A stretch of 64,000 bases of DNA from Bacteroides intestinalis (GCF_003464595.1 NZ_QRZF01000002.1:230052-294051), one strand, 5' to 3'; shown: positions 25,122 through 33,879, counted from the first letter of the stretch. Numbers and translations: made by a program. The notes: generated by a model from the sequence alone, not told the origin.

Positions 25122-26513
25122 ATGACAGAACAATTAAAACTTAAATTGAATGACTCCAAAGCTACCCGGTGGGGAGCATTGGTAATTGTTGCTTTCACAA
25201 TGATGGCAGCTTACTATGTAAACGATGTGGTAGCACCACTGAAAACAATGTTGGAGTCGGATCTTGCCTGGACAAGTAGTGATTTTGGATTCTTCACAGG
25301 TGGATATAGTTTCCTGAATGTATTCTTCCTGATGCTGATTTGGGGTGGATTAATCCTTGACCGTTTTGGTATCCGTTTCACTGGTAAATTATCAACTATC
25401 TTGATGGTGGGAGGTACGGCACTTGAATATTATGCCATGACAGGGCTTGCCGGTCCGGATGCACAGATTTTCGGTCTTAACGAGATTTTCGGTTATAAAG
25501 CAGGCGTATTCGTTGCATTTGCCGGCTATTCCATTTTTGGTGTAGGTGCGGAAGTTGCCGGTATCACTGTTTCTAAAATTATAGCCAAGTGGTTCAGGGG
25601 TAAAGAACTGGCTACGGCTATGGGTGTGCAGGTAGCACTGGCACGTATCGGTTCGCAAGCCGGTTATGCGGTGGCTATTCCTTTGGCACGTGCTTTCGGT
25701 ATCACTACTCCGGTATTGGTAGGGTTGATTCTTCTCTTAGGTGGTCTGGTTGCTTTCTTTATTTTCTCAGTAATGGATAAGAAGCTTGACAGACAGATGG
25801 AAGCAGAAGCCATAGCAGCAGGTACAGAAGGGGAGGAAGAGAAATTCTCTTTCAAAGATGTGAAGAATATCCTCGTAAACCCGGGCTTCTGGTTGATAGC
25901 TTTGCTGTGCGTATTATTCTATTCCTGTGTATTCCCTTTCCAGAAGTTTGCTTCCGAGTTGATGATTATCAAATATGGTATTAATGAGAATGTAGCGGGT
26001 ACTTTTGCCGGATTGCCGGCTTTGGGTGCTTTGATTCTTACTCCAATATTCGGTGGATTTATAGATAAACGCGGTAAGTCAGCTTCTATTATGATACTGG
26101 GTGCTGCAATGCTGATAGGTGTGCACTTTATTTATGCCATTCCTGCCATTAATTACTGGTTAGTGGCTATTGGTTTGATGATTATTCTGGGTATTGCTTT
26201 TTCGTTGGTACCTTCTGCTATGTGGCCTGCGGTTGCTAAGATATTCCCTGTAAGCCAGTTGGGTACAGCTTATGCATTGATTTTCTTTATTCAGAATATT
26301 GGTTTGTGGGGTATTCCTACGCTGATTGGTAAGGTACTTGATCTTTATTGTATCGTGGGCAAGAAGGCGGATGGAACGAATCTGTATGACTATACGATAC
26401 CTATGTGTATATTTACAGGTATTGCTTGTTTGTCTCTTGTGGTAGCCTTTATGCTGAAGAGAGCCGATAAAAAGTTTGGTTATCAATTGGAAGAACCCAA
26501 TATTCAGAAATAA
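25122..26513 (+). CDS. major facilitator superfamily transporter
   Basis: A 463-residue inner membrane protein with about twelve membrane helices. Typical MFS pieces are the D-R-x-G-x-R loop between helices 2 and 3 (ILDRFGIRFTGK) and its repeat between helices 8 and 9 (GFIDKRGKSAS). A cytoplasmic loop with many charged residues (c.220-245) separates the two halves. The substrate cannot be read from the sequence; the layout is that of a general anion/sugar-acid type MFS. It has its own promoter and is followed after 18 bases by a PqqD-like gene. Confidence 0.88.
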   Translation: MTEQLKLKLNDSKATRWGALVIVAFTMMAAYYVNDVVAPLKTMLESDLAWTSSDFGFFTGGYSFLNVFFLMLIWGGLILDRFGIRFTGKLSTILMVGGTALEYYAMTGLAGPDAQIFGLNEIFGYKAGVFVAFAGYSIFGVGAEVAGITVSKIIAKWFRGKELATAMGVQVALARIGSQAGYAVAIPLARAFGITTPVLVGLILLLGGLVAFFIFSVMDKKLDRQMEAEAIAAGTEGEEEKFSFKDVKNILVNPGFWLIALLCVLFYSCVFPFQKFASELMIIKYGINENVAGTFAGLPALGALILTPIFGGFIDKRGKSASIMILGAAMLIGVHFIYAIPAINYWLVAIGLMIILGIAFSLVPSAMWPAVAKIFPVSQLGTAYALIFFIQNIGLWGIPTLIGKVLDLYCIVGKKADGTNLYDYTIPMCIFTGIACLSLVVAFMLKRADKKFGYQLEEPNIQK

Positions 26514-26531
26514 GTATAAACGGATACGAAT

Positions 26532-26885
26532 ATGGAAACACCAGAAGGAAAAGTCAGTCTGTTGGATGCTGTTCCGGTTCGTTGTGACCACATCTTGACC
26601 GAATGGGAGGGAGATTACGCTGTAATCTCCTATCCCCGGTTCAAGTATGAGTGGATGCGCCGGCTTTTGTTACCGAAAAGCATGTCTCCTGATATTCATG
26701 TCCGCCTTGAAGAACACGGCAGTGCAGTGTGGCGTCTGATAGACGGGCGGCGTACGGTACGGGAGATTGTTTTCCAGCTTGCCGATCATTTCCATCCTGA
26801 TGAGAATTATGCTTCACGAGTCACGACTTATGTGATGCAATTACGAAAGGATGGATTTATAAAATTACTCTCTGTCAACTTTTAA
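26532..26885 (+). CDS. PqqD-like peptide-chaperone-fold protein
   Basis: A 117-residue protein; the C-terminal c.70 residues (VRLEEHGSAVWRLIDGRRTVREIV..L, then a helix and LRKDGFIKLL) match the PqqD/RRE fold that binds leader peptides of modified peptides. No radical SAM gene or precursor peptide is next to it, so it is probably one of the stand-alone PqqD-like proteins common in Bacteroides, of unknown role. It shares 21 bases at its end with the convergent DUF4831 gene. Its short distance to the MFS gene suggests joint transcription. Confidence 0.75.
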   Translation: METPEGKVSLLDAVPVRCDHILTEWEGDYAVISYPRFKYEWMRRLLLPKSMSPDIHVRLEEHGSAVWRLIDGRRTVREIVFQLADHFHPDENYASRVTTYVMQLRKDGFIKLLSVNF

Positions 26886-27926
26886 TAAAGCCCCTGTTTC
26901 AGGATCGAATAATACCTTTATTGTGGAATTCTTATTGAACAGTACAGGAGCGAGATATTCGACTACACCAAATTGTGTGACAGGGATTTCTGAATTATAC
27001 AATTCTTTATTGTTATAACTTAATGTAACGTGAGCTCTGCCCGGTACATTGTAGGCAACACCTTCATCCACCTTCTTCTTTGGATCGACTTCAGGAATTT
27101 TTATGCTTTTAAGGTCAGTTACCGTGATATAAATAGGTTCGCCTGCCAGGTCATTGTTAGCTACAATACCCAACTTCTTAGAGAAACGGAAAGCAACTTC
27201 ATTCTTCATCTCTTTGGGGACGATGCGGATTGTATATATTTTCTCTTCATCGGTCACTTTACCTGCAAACATTTCGGTCATGGCACGTTCCTGCAAGGTC
27301 AGGTTATCCAGCATAAGCTTTAGTTGTGCACCGTCTTTGGGCATGTTGTCCGATTCACCGCGCAACAGGGCATTTTTGCTTTCGCGGATGTTATAGATTT
27401 CTTTTGCAACCAGTTCCGCCATCTTTGCCGTTGAATTTGCCATCAGGATTTCTTCTGTCAGGAAGCTACGGGGATTGACGTTAGGAGTATTATCTGCTGC
27501 CTTGGGAGTGGCAGGAACTGCTTTCTTTTGTCCGCTGCCCAACGGCATGTTGATGGAGTAGACGATGCCGTCTTTGCTCAATTCGATAAGAGGAGCCACG
27601 GTTTTGTCTTTCATCTTCACGAAATATACATTCTCTTTATCAGGTATACCGACTACTGCTGTTTGTATCTTGTCCAATGTCCAGTAAGTTTCCGGTTCGG
27701 AAGAGACATTGTTTAATCGCAGATAACGGTCAGCATACTTGGAAAATTCTCCGGGAGTATAGATATGTTTAGTGGCTTGCACGGTAAGTTCGATTTCTGT
27801 TTTCGGAAGTACGTAAGTAACGCCGTAGTCTTTGCCACGCATGATACCTGTTGTCACTTCTGTTTGCGCTATGGCAGAAACGGAGAACAACAGAGCTGAA
27901 AGTAATACTATATTTTTTTTCTTCAT
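26865..27926 (-). CDS. DUF4831 family secreted protein
   Basis: A 353-residue protein with a signal peptide (LLSALLFSVSAIAQ) and then the DUF4831 body: GVTYVLPKTEIELTV, FSKYADRYL, and ENVYFVKMKDKTVAPLIELSKDG in outline. Predicted mainly beta; periplasmic or surface-exposed; function not established. Convergent with the PqqD-like gene, with a 21-base overlap of the coding ends. The upstream region holds a TAACTTTG promoter element at 27961 and, further up, a 22-nt degenerate tandem repeat. Confidence 0.82.
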   Translation of the reverse strand: MKKKNIVLLSALLFSVSAIAQTEVTTGIMRGKDYGVTYVLPKTEIELTVQATKHIYTPGEFSKYADRYLRLNNVSSEPETYWTLDKIQTAVVGIPDKENVYFVKMKDKTVAPLIELSKDGIVYSINMPLGSGQKKAVPATPKAADNTPNVNPRSFLTEEILMANSTAKMAELVAKEIYNIRESKNALLRGESDNMPKDGAQLKLMLDNLTLQERAMTEMFAGKVTDEEKIYTIRIVPKEMKNEVAFRFSKKLGIVANNDLAGEPIYITVTDLKSIKIPEVDPKKKVDEGVAYNVPGRAHVTLSYNNKELYNSEIPVTQFGVVEYLAPVLFNKNSTIKVLFDPETGALLKVDRE

Positions 27927-27960
27927 AAGTCGCGTTGTTTAAACAATTTCGGTTAAGGGA

Positions 27961-27968
27961 CAAAGTTA
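27961..27968 (-). promoter_or_regulatory. -7 promoter element for the DUF4831 gene
   Basis: On the minus strand TAACTTTG, a match to TAnnTTTG, 35 bases before the start codon. Confidence 0.55.
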
Positions 27969-28054
27969 ATGAAGTTATTTTTGTCAAGAGTAAGATTATA
28001 GAATATTAACAGAATAGGCTGTCTGGGTGAGTTAGCGGCTCTTTTCGCTCCATG

Positions 28055-28186
28055 AGATGGTATGTTTTGTCCCAATAGATCATTTCTTTTGTATCATTAG
28101 ATGGTATGTTTCATCTCGATAGATGGTTTGTTTTACTTCAATAGATGATGTATTTTGCCTCAAAGTACCTTATTTTTCGCCTGAAA
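28055..28186. repeat. 22-nt degenerate tandem repeat, six units
   Basis: Six consecutive 22-base units start at 28055, 28077, 28099, 28121, 28143 and 28165. Five begin AGAT; all have a T-rich centre at unit positions 10-15 and most end CAAT, CATT, CGAT or CAAA. Units 1, 3 and 4 share AGATGGT(A/T)TGTTT. No open frame covers it. The rest of this 390-base gap holds the DUF4831 promoter on the left and the terminator of the lactonase/GH3 genes on the right. Confidence 0.75.
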
Positions 28187-28196
28187 AGATATAGGA

Positions 28197-28234
28197 TATA
28201 AAAAAACAGGGAGAAGCAAATGCTTTTCCCTGTT
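28197..28234 (-). terminator. terminator of the lactonase/GH3 genes
   Basis: AACAGGGA and TCCCTGTT arms (28205-28234) with inner AAGC/GCTT pairing; on the minus strand the hairpin is followed by seven T. Confidence 0.8.
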
Positions 28235-28316
28235 ACTATCTGTGTCCCCGAATCTAAATCAGGATTACGATGACAAATATACGACATTAAAAACCGGAAG
28301 TCAAGCTTTTACCCGG

Positions 28317-29432
28317 TTATTTTACGAATTGGATGCAAACGGGTTTATTAATGCTGATGTCTTGGTGCGTATCCGATAACAAGCCTGTTACGGGATCTCG
28401 TTGGAATACCTGAATGACATGACTGTCGCGACAGGCGGCCAACAGATATTTCCCGTTCGGGGTGATAATAAAGTTACGCGGATGAATCCCCGTCAACTGG
28501 TAGCCTACCTTTGCCAACATACCGGTTTCCGGATTCACTTCGAAGATGGCAAGACCGTCACCTTTCAGGCGATTGCTGGCATACAGGTATTTCCCGTCGG
28601 GACTGAGATGTATATCGGCACTGCCACGCGCACGAAGTGTGTCGGCTGCAATGGTCTGTATCTTTTCCAGTTTACCATCCAAGTAGCTGAAAGCGGTGAT
28701 ATTACCGGATAATTCGCTGATAAGATACGCGTACTTGCCGTTCGGGCTGAAGGTGAGATGACGTGGACCGGAGTTAGGATCTACGTCAATGGCTTCGGCA
28801 GAAGGGTGGGGGATAATGCTCTTCGGATGTATGACAAAGCGCAGGATGCGGTCGGCACTGAAGTCAGTGGCAAAGATATATTTTCCATCCGGAGAGAAGA
28901 CAGTGCAATGTACGTGGGGTGTTGCCTGTCTTTCAGCGTCCGGTCCGCCGGTACTGCCTTCAAAAAGCGTATCGACAGGCTCTAATGAACCGTTCTTTTT
29001 CAGCGGGAAGATAGACATGCTACCTCCGCTATAGTTGGCTGTGAGTACTTCTTTCCCATTGGTGGCAACGTAGCAGGGATCGGCTCCCATAGTGGGCTGG
29101 CGGTTCAATAAACTGAGTTTCCCTGTTTCCTTATCGAAGGAGAAAGCATTGAGAGCAGCTGTTGTGTCATTCATTTCGCTGACGGCATAGACAAACTTTC
29201 CATCTTCCGAAGGGATGAGATAAGACGGGTTGAGCACTTCGATGAAACTGAGCGAGGTGGCAAGTCCCGTTTCCTGGTTGAAGCGGAAGGTGTAAATACC
29301 TTTGCTGTTTCCATCGGTGTACGTACCTACCAGCATGGCAAGTTCGTCACTTCCGTTGTTTACGTTTCCCGCTTTGCGGGGTGCGCAGGCTGTCATTGCT
29401 AATCCAAGCATGCAGAAAAGAAGAGATTTCAT
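28317..29432 (-). CDS. lactonase-fold (seven-bladed propeller) lipoprotein
   Basis: A 371-residue lipoprotein (lipobox MTAC, cysteine near residue 16) of the YbhE/Pgl-type lactonase family. Repeated blades show the usual signatures: LVGTYTDGNSKGIYTFRF, PSYLIPSEDGKFVYAVSE, GADPCYVATNGKEVLTANYSGG, PHVHCTVFSPDGKYIFATD, GPRHLTFSPNGKYAYLISEL and HPRNFIITPNGKYLL (each shown in short outline). Family members hydrolyse 6-phosphogluconolactone, but the exported lipoprotein form here more likely acts on other lactones or sugars outside the cytoplasm. It follows a GH3 gene across a hairpin repeat. Confidence 0.85.
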   Translation of the reverse strand: MKSLLFCMLGLAMTACAPRKAGNVNNGSDELAMLVGTYTDGNSKGIYTFRFNQETGLATSLSFIEVLNPSYLIPSEDGKFVYAVSEMNDTTAALNAFSFDKETGKLSLLNRQPTMGADPCYVATNGKEVLTANYSGGSMSIFPLKKNGSLEPVDTLFEGSTGGPDAERQATPHVHCTVFSPDGKYIFATDFSADRILRFVIHPKSIIPHPSAEAIDVDPNSGPRHLTFSPNGKYAYLISELSGNITAFSYLDGKLEKIQTIAADTLRARGSADIHLSPDGKYLYASNRLKGDGLAIFEVNPETGMLAKVGYQLTGIHPRNFIITPNGKYLLAACRDSHVIQVFQRDPVTGLLSDTHQDISINKPVCIQFVK

Positions 29433-29548
29433 TAGTGATTAGTGTTTAGTTATTAGTGATTAGTATTTGGTGATAAGTGATAATTGGTTGGCTCCGTTTT
29501 GTATATGGTACTAATCACTTATCACTAAACGCTAATCACTAATCACTT
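29431..29548. repeat. long imperfect hairpin repeat (ATTAGTGATTAGTG type)
   Basis: Left arm c.29431-29465 and right arm c.29510-29548 are near reverse complements built from ATTAGTGATTAGTG and AGTGATAAGTG words. It fills the whole gap between the GH3 and lactonase genes and touches the lactonase start codon. Its word-like make-up suggests a mobile REP-type repeat. Confidence 0.8.
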
Positions 29549-32375
29549 ATTTGTTAATTTTCACTTCCGCCACTCCTACACGGTCATCATTCAGCACAAT
29601 GCGCAAGTCGCTGGCAGTAGTTCCTTTGAACGTATATGAAATCAACTTTCCGTATTCGCTGACTGTACCCGAATAAACTGTCAGGAATTGTCCGCCGCCA
29701 CTTGAAAGCTGGATTTCAAACTCCGCCGGCAGACCGTTGCCTCTGCTGAATGCAATGGAAACGCCATCTACCTTGGAATCGTTCTCCAAGGCAAAGGTAA
29801 TATAATCTCCTTTATTTCCTTCCCAAACAGTATTCATTTTTTTATCGAGCACGTTCATTGCACTTTCCGGATTGGTGCTGGCAGTTACGGGAGAATCCGT
29901 TTTTGCCTGTGCTTGCATGGGGGCGTTTGGATCTTCTACTGTCAATTTTCCACTCAGGCGGATGTCTTCGGAAGAAGCACCTACCATAATGTTGAAGTCT
30001 CCCGGTTCCACCACCCATTCCATGTGCTTATCCAGTAATTCCAGCTGTTTGCGGTCGAGGGTGAAAACTACCTCTTTCGTTTCTCCCGGTTGCAGGTGGA
30101 TACGTTCAAAGCCTGCCAGATTCTTTTCGTAAGTGGTAACGCTGCTCAGGATGTCGCGAACATACAGCTGAACCACTTCATCGCCTGCACGTTTTCCGGT
30201 ATTTGTTACTTTGCAGCGTACAGTTGCCTTTTGGTTCTGTGTAATCACTTTCGGACTGATTTCGATGTCGGAATACTCAAAGGTGGTGTAACTCAGACCG
30301 TATCCGAATGAATAGAGTGCACCGTTGACACGTGACATGTTTCCATCCAGTCCCGGATTCTTTCCACCGTCAATCTGTGAAGAAGGTTTGCAGGGGAAAT
30401 TGAAAGGAATTTGTCCGACACTTTTCGGGAAAGTGACTGTCAGTTTTCCGCCCGGATTATAATCTCCGAAGAGCACATCGGCTACTGCTGTTCCACCTTT
30501 GGACCCCGGATACCATGCTTCTAAAATAGCGGGAACGAACTTGTCTGCCCAATTGATGGATAGCGGGCGACCGTTAATCAGTACCAGTACGACGGGCTTT
30601 CCGGTTGCTTGTACGGCTTGGAGTAGTTTCAGTTGTCGTCCCGGAAGATCGAGACTGCTGCGCGATTTGTTTTCACCACAGGTACGCTGTCCGCCTCCTA
30701 ATACGACTACGGCTACATCTGCCTGGCGTGCATTTTCTACTGCTTTATCGATTTCAGCTTGTTCGCTATCTGTCATCGGATAGTCGATAAGTTCGCTTTC
30801 CGGCCAGTTGGCGTCTACGAGGTCACAGCCTTTGGTATAGAGCACTTCTGCTTTGCCTTCAGCTTTTTGGCGAATGCCTTCCAGTACTGTGGTTACTTCT
30901 ACTGCCAAAGGACCGTAGTGTGTCAGTGCGTATCCTTCTTCATCCGCATTGGGGCCGCAAACTGCTATCTTCTTCACGTTGTTGATATCCAATGGCAACA
31001 CGTTGTTTTCATTCTTCAATAAGACGAGGCTTTCGCGTGAGGCTTGCAGTGCAAGAGATTCATTCTCAGCTTTCTCTACTTCTTTATCAGCCCCTGCAAG
31101 GTCAGTCTGATAGGGAGCATCGAACAGCCCTACGAGGAATTTTACACGCAGAATGTCACGTACACGGTCGTTAATCACTTCTTCGCTTAGTCCGCCCTCT
31201 TTTACCAATTCTCGCAAAGGCAATACATATGAGTCCGGTGACCGGAAGGTGCAACGTACATTCAGACCGGCTTCTACACTTTGACGCACGGCTTCTTTCA
31301 TGTCTTTGGCGGTGCTGTGTTTGGTATAGAGATATTCAACGGCATCACTGTCCGAAACCACATATCCCCGGAATCCCATCTCGCCACGCAGGCGTGTAGT
31401 CAGCCAATAATAACTGCCTTGTATGGGGACACCGTCGTAATCATTGTATGAGCTCATCACTCCCAATAGTCCCGCTTCCTTTATCACCCGTTTGAAGGGG
31501 TAGACATGTATCATTTCCACTTCGCGTGGTGACATTTGCGGGTCTACACGTGCCATACCTTCGCGGGCGCCCTTGTTGTTACTGTAAGCAACGAAATGTT
31601 TTCCGGTTGCTGCTACCTGATGGTTATGTTGCATGCCGCGTACCATTTCAATACCCAGTTCGGCAACGAGGTAAGGAGATTCTCCATATACTTCCTCATA
31701 ACGTCCCCAACGCTGGTCACGGCCGACATCGAGTATGGGAGCGTAGACATGGGTATATCCCAACATACGGGCTTCCCGTCCGGTGATTAATCCTACCTGG
31801 CGTATCAGTTCGCGGTTCCAGGTATGTCCCAATCCCAGTTGTGTGGGGAAATTGGTGGCACGGTAACTTTCTACTCCGCGGATACCTTCGTTCGTAAAGT
31901 CTACGGGGATGCCGAGGCGCGTTTCTTCTATGAAGAAGCGTTGTACTTCATTCAGTGCCCAGGCATGGCGGGATGCCGGCCATACATAGGGATTATCCGA
32001 TGGGGGAAGTCCCCATTGTTGGAAACCGTTCAGGTGTTCGTCGATGGCACCGATGCCGTCTTTCCAAAGCATTTGTTTCCATTCGGGGGTGGGGAGGTCG
32101 TCCTTTAGTACACGTTTGTAACCGTAGAGGGTTACCATTTGACATGTCTTTTCTTCCAGTGTCATCTGGCTGAGCAGATCTTCGATACGTGCATCCAGCG
32201 AGGCATTCGGATCTTCGTATACATCCTTCACTCCGTTTTTGTTGAAATCAATCCAGCCTTTCTTGTACATCTCGCTTTTGACGGGTTTGTACACAGCGGG
32301 TATCTTCACGGTCTTTTGTGCGCAGAGCAGAGTACTGCCTCCGAGCAGTAGTGTCATTGCAATTAGTTTCTTCAT
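29547..32375 (-). CDS. glycoside hydrolase family 3 beta-glycosidase
   Basis: A 942-residue secreted enzyme (signal peptide MKKLIAMTLLLGGSTLLCAQ; this ATG is preferred to the one 13 codons upstream). Domains in order: GH3 N-terminal barrel (c.60-400), with YVVSDSDAVEYL carrying the catalytic aspartate nucleophile in VVSDSD; GH3 C-terminal domain (c.430-660; GGGQRTCGENKSRSSLDLPG); a fibronectin III-like domain (c.700-800, YSDIEISPK..., NTGKRAGDEVVQLYV); and a C-terminal c.120-residue discoidin-like beta domain. It cleaves beta-linked sugars at chain ends in the periplasm or at the surface; gluco- or xylo-specificity is not readable. Confidence 0.93.
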   Translation of the reverse strand: MKKLIAMTLLLGGSTLLCAQKTVKIPAVYKPVKSEMYKKGWIDFNKNGVKDVYEDPNASLDARIEDLLSQMTLEEKTCQMVTLYGYKRVLKDDLPTPEWKQMLWKDGIGAIDEHLNGFQQWGLPPSDNPYVWPASRHAWALNEVQRFFIEETRLGIPVDFTNEGIRGVESYRATNFPTQLGLGHTWNRELIRQVGLITGREARMLGYTHVYAPILDVGRDQRWGRYEEVYGESPYLVAELGIEMVRGMQHNHQVAATGKHFVAYSNNKGAREGMARVDPQMSPREVEMIHVYPFKRVIKEAGLLGVMSSYNDYDGVPIQGSYYWLTTRLRGEMGFRGYVVSDSDAVEYLYTKHSTAKDMKEAVRQSVEAGLNVRCTFRSPDSYVLPLRELVKEGGLSEEVINDRVRDILRVKFLVGLFDAPYQTDLAGADKEVEKAENESLALQASRESLVLLKNENNVLPLDINNVKKIAVCGPNADEEGYALTHYGPLAVEVTTVLEGIRQKAEGKAEVLYTKGCDLVDANWPESELIDYPMTDSEQAEIDKAVENARQADVAVVVLGGGQRTCGENKSRSSLDLPGRQLKLLQAVQATGKPVVLVLINGRPLSINWADKFVPAILEAWYPGSKGGTAVADVLFGDYNPGGKLTVTFPKSVGQIPFNFPCKPSSQIDGGKNPGLDGNMSRVNGALYSFGYGLSYTTFEYSDIEISPKVITQNQKATVRCKVTNTGKRAGDEVVQLYVRDILSSVTTYEKNLAGFERIHLQPGETKEVVFTLDRKQLELLDKHMEWVVEPGDFNIMVGASSEDIRLSGKLTVEDPNAPMQAQAKTDSPVTASTNPESAMNVLDKKMNTVWEGNKGDYITFALENDSKVDGVSIAFSRGNGLPAEFEIQLSSGGGQFLTVYSGTVSEYGKLISYTFKGTTASDLRIVLNDDRVGVAEVKINK

Positions 32376-32411
32376 GATATTTATATTTTTGTGTATATTA
32401 TCTTCTGTTGC

Positions 32412-32419
32412 CAAAGGTA
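32412..32419 (-). promoter_or_regulatory. -7 promoter element for the GH3 gene
   Basis: TACCTTTG on the minus strand, 37 bases before the chosen GH3 start, which supports that start. Confidence 0.6.
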
Positions 32420-32536
32420 CGGGTTTTTGTCTAAGGAGAGAGGGTAATATCGTTCATTACAATAGTCCTTATTGTCCGGGCAGCTTGTCTTATTCTAAAA
32501 AAGACTTGTGAAGTTTCTATTTATGGAAACATTTGC

Positions 32537-32544
32537 TACCTTTG
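32537..32544 (+). promoter_or_regulatory. -7 promoter element for the higBA pair
   Basis: TACCTTTG lies 21 bases before ATG 32565. This argues that the longer frame beginning at 32508 is not used. Confidence 0.6.
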
Positions 32545-32564
32545 TAGTGTTCAATCATAAACAC

Positions 32565-32927
32565 ATGGAGGCAAAAGAAAGATTTAAAGTTGTTTACTCG
32601 ACTGATGCAACGGAATTTCTGCAAAAGATAGGAGTAAAGACGCGTGAAAAAATAGTTTATAATATTGATAAGGCTATCTATACATTGGATCCTGAACTTT
32701 TTAAGAAGTTAACAGGTGATATTTGGAAGTTTAGAACTTTATATAATGGTAAACAATACCGTCTATTGGCATTTTGGGATAAAACATGTGATGTAGATAC
32801 TTTAGTTATCGCTACACATGGTTTTATTAAGAAAACTCAGAAAACACCATCAAAGGAAATAGGTAAGGCGATTGAGATAATGAAAGCATATTTTGAACAA
32901 AAAAGATTAAGGAGATGGAAGAGATAA
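32565..32927 (+). CDS. higB: HigB/RelE-type toxin of a toxin-antitoxin pair
   Basis: A 120-residue protein of the phage Gp49-like/HigB family of RelE-fold mRNA interferases. The typical layout is a helical start, VKTREKIVYNIDKA, then LTGDIWKFRTLYNGKQYRLLAFWD (core strands with basic residues) and IATHGFIKKTQKTPSKEI, where family members have HGF.KK...TP. It would cut mRNA at the ribosome when free. Toxin precedes antitoxin and overlaps it by 13 bases, the usual HigBA order. Lies directly left of ssrA; on the chromosomal side of the element boundary, so not part of the integrated element. Confidence 0.88.
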   Translation: MEAKERFKVVYSTDATEFLQKIGVKTREKIVYNIDKAIYTLDPELFKKLTGDIWKFRTLYNGKQYRLLAFWDKTCDVDTLVIATHGFIKKTQKTPSKEIGKAIEIMKAYFEQKRLRRWKR

Positions 32928-33229
32928 AATTTTATACTCATGAAGAAGTGAAAGATTTATTGATAGGAGAAGTCGGTACTCCGGAGCGTGACAGGTATGA
33001 GGAACAGCTAGATCTATTCCTCATCGGAGACGCTATTAAGCAAGCGAGACAAGCCAAAAACTTAACTCAAGAAGATTTAGGTAAACTTGTTGGCGTACAG
33101 AAAGCCCAAATATCAAGGATTGAAAATGGTAAGAACTTAACCTTTGCTACAGTAATAAAGCTTTTCAAGGCAATGGGATTGAGTGCCAGGTTAGAAGTAG
33201 ATAGCTTGGGAAAGATAGCTTTGTGTTAA
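32915..33229 (+). CDS. higA: HigA-type antitoxin with XRE helix-turn-helix
   Basis: A 104-residue protein that should bind and neutralise the upstream toxin and repress the pair's promoter. The HTH is at residues c.47-100: AIKQARQAKNLTQEDLGKLVG, then VQKAQISRIENGKN, a canonical XRE pattern. The N-terminal 45 residues are acidic and probably hold the toxin-binding part. Overlaps higB by 13 bases. The next gene on this strand is ssrA, 86 bases further on. Confidence 0.88.
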   Translation: MEEIKFYTHEEVKDLLIGEVGTPERDRYEEQLDLFLIGDAIKQARQAKNLTQEDLGKLVGVQKAQISRIENGKNLTFATVIKLFKAMGLSARLEVDSLGKIALC

Positions 33230-33276
33230 GGCTTTAATATTTGCAAAGAAAAAGCATTCGATAAAAAAAGAATTCT

Positions 33277-33284
33277 TATCTTTG
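33277..33284 (+). promoter_or_regulatory. -7 promoter element for ssrA
   Basis: TATCTTTG is followed after about 30 bases by the mature 5' end of tmRNA. Confidence 0.6.
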
Positions 33285-33315
33285 CCCCACGATTTCTAAA
33301 AACCGTATGTATTCT

Positions 33316-33709
33316 GGGGTTGACTGGATTTGACAGCGGGTAGAAATAGTAAGTAAGCATGCAGTGCGTCGTTGATTTGCACTTTAATCTCAGTCCTCAA
33401 AATTTTATCTGGCGAAAGACAATACGCTCTTGCTGCTTAATCGAATCATAGTAGATTAGCTTAATCCCGGCACTAGGTGCTGGGACGAGACATCACTCGG
33501 AAGCTGTTGCTCCGAAGCATTCCGATCCAGTGGTGCAGTTACATCGGGGATAGTTCTTGTCGGCCTTGAGGCGAGAATGAAACTTTAAAGGATAAGGCAA
33601 TGGTTGATGGCTTTGGTTCTGCCGTTGCTCGAAAACTTAGGCAAAGATAAGCATGTAGAAAGCTTATGATTTCCTCGTTTGGACGAGGGTTCGATTCCCT
33701 CCAGCTCCA
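33316..33709 (+). ncRNA. ssrA: tmRNA (chromosomal copy, 3' end used as integration site)
   Basis: The 394-base tmRNA rescues stalled ribosomes and tags the unfinished protein. The 5' GGGGTTG pairs with CAGCTCC before the discriminator A at 33709, giving a seven-bp acceptor stem that keeps the G3-U wobble read by alanyl-tRNA synthetase. The T arm is GAGGG-TTCGATT-CCCTC. The tag frame starts at GGC 33411 and reads GERQYALAA followed by TAA at 33438. The terminal CCA is not fully encoded (CAA), while at the right end of the element (45060-45064) the original CCA is present. Its natural terminator is also found there, 11.35 kb away. Confidence 0.95.
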
Positions 33710-33710
33710 C
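33696..33710 (+). repeat. left attachment site (attL)
   Basis: The 15 bases TCCCTCCAGCTCCAC at the 3' end of ssrA recur exactly at 45048-45062. The GGTTCGA of the T loop just upstream also recurs at the right end (45037-45043). Confidence 0.85.
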
Positions 33711-33715
33711 AAATA

Positions 33716-33795
33716 AGATTGATAATCAGATTGTTACAGGATTTACACCCCGAAATACACCCTAAAATAAAAAGTGATAGTCTGATTATCATTCT
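33716..33795 (+). terminator. inverted repeat behind ssrA, possible replacement terminator
   Basis: AGATTGATAATCAGA (33716-33730) and TCTGATTATCATTCT (33781-33795) are reverse complements with one mismatch, 50 bases apart. It may end ssrA transcription now that the native terminator is displaced, or bind recombination proteins. The long loop makes a terminator role uncertain. Confidence 0.4.
33743..33762 (+). repeat. integrase arm-type repeats, left end
   Basis: Two TACACCC words (33744-33750, 33756-33762), 12 bases apart start to start. The same pair with the same spacing occurs at the right end (44912-44930). Confidence 0.6.
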
Positions 33796-33879
33796 TTATA
33801 TCAAGCACTACCTACAAGTCTTAAATAATTTAACTATTATGATGCCTTGTGGTATTCTATTATATTTTTTGCTGTTTTG

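Noticed and set aside
28055..28186. CRISPR array
   Set aside because: Repeat units are degenerate and contiguous with no unique spacers of constant length and no cas genes nearby.
32508..32564. Longer N-terminus of the HigB toxin
   Set aside because: The TACCTTTG promoter element lies within this stretch, so transcription would begin after the upstream start.
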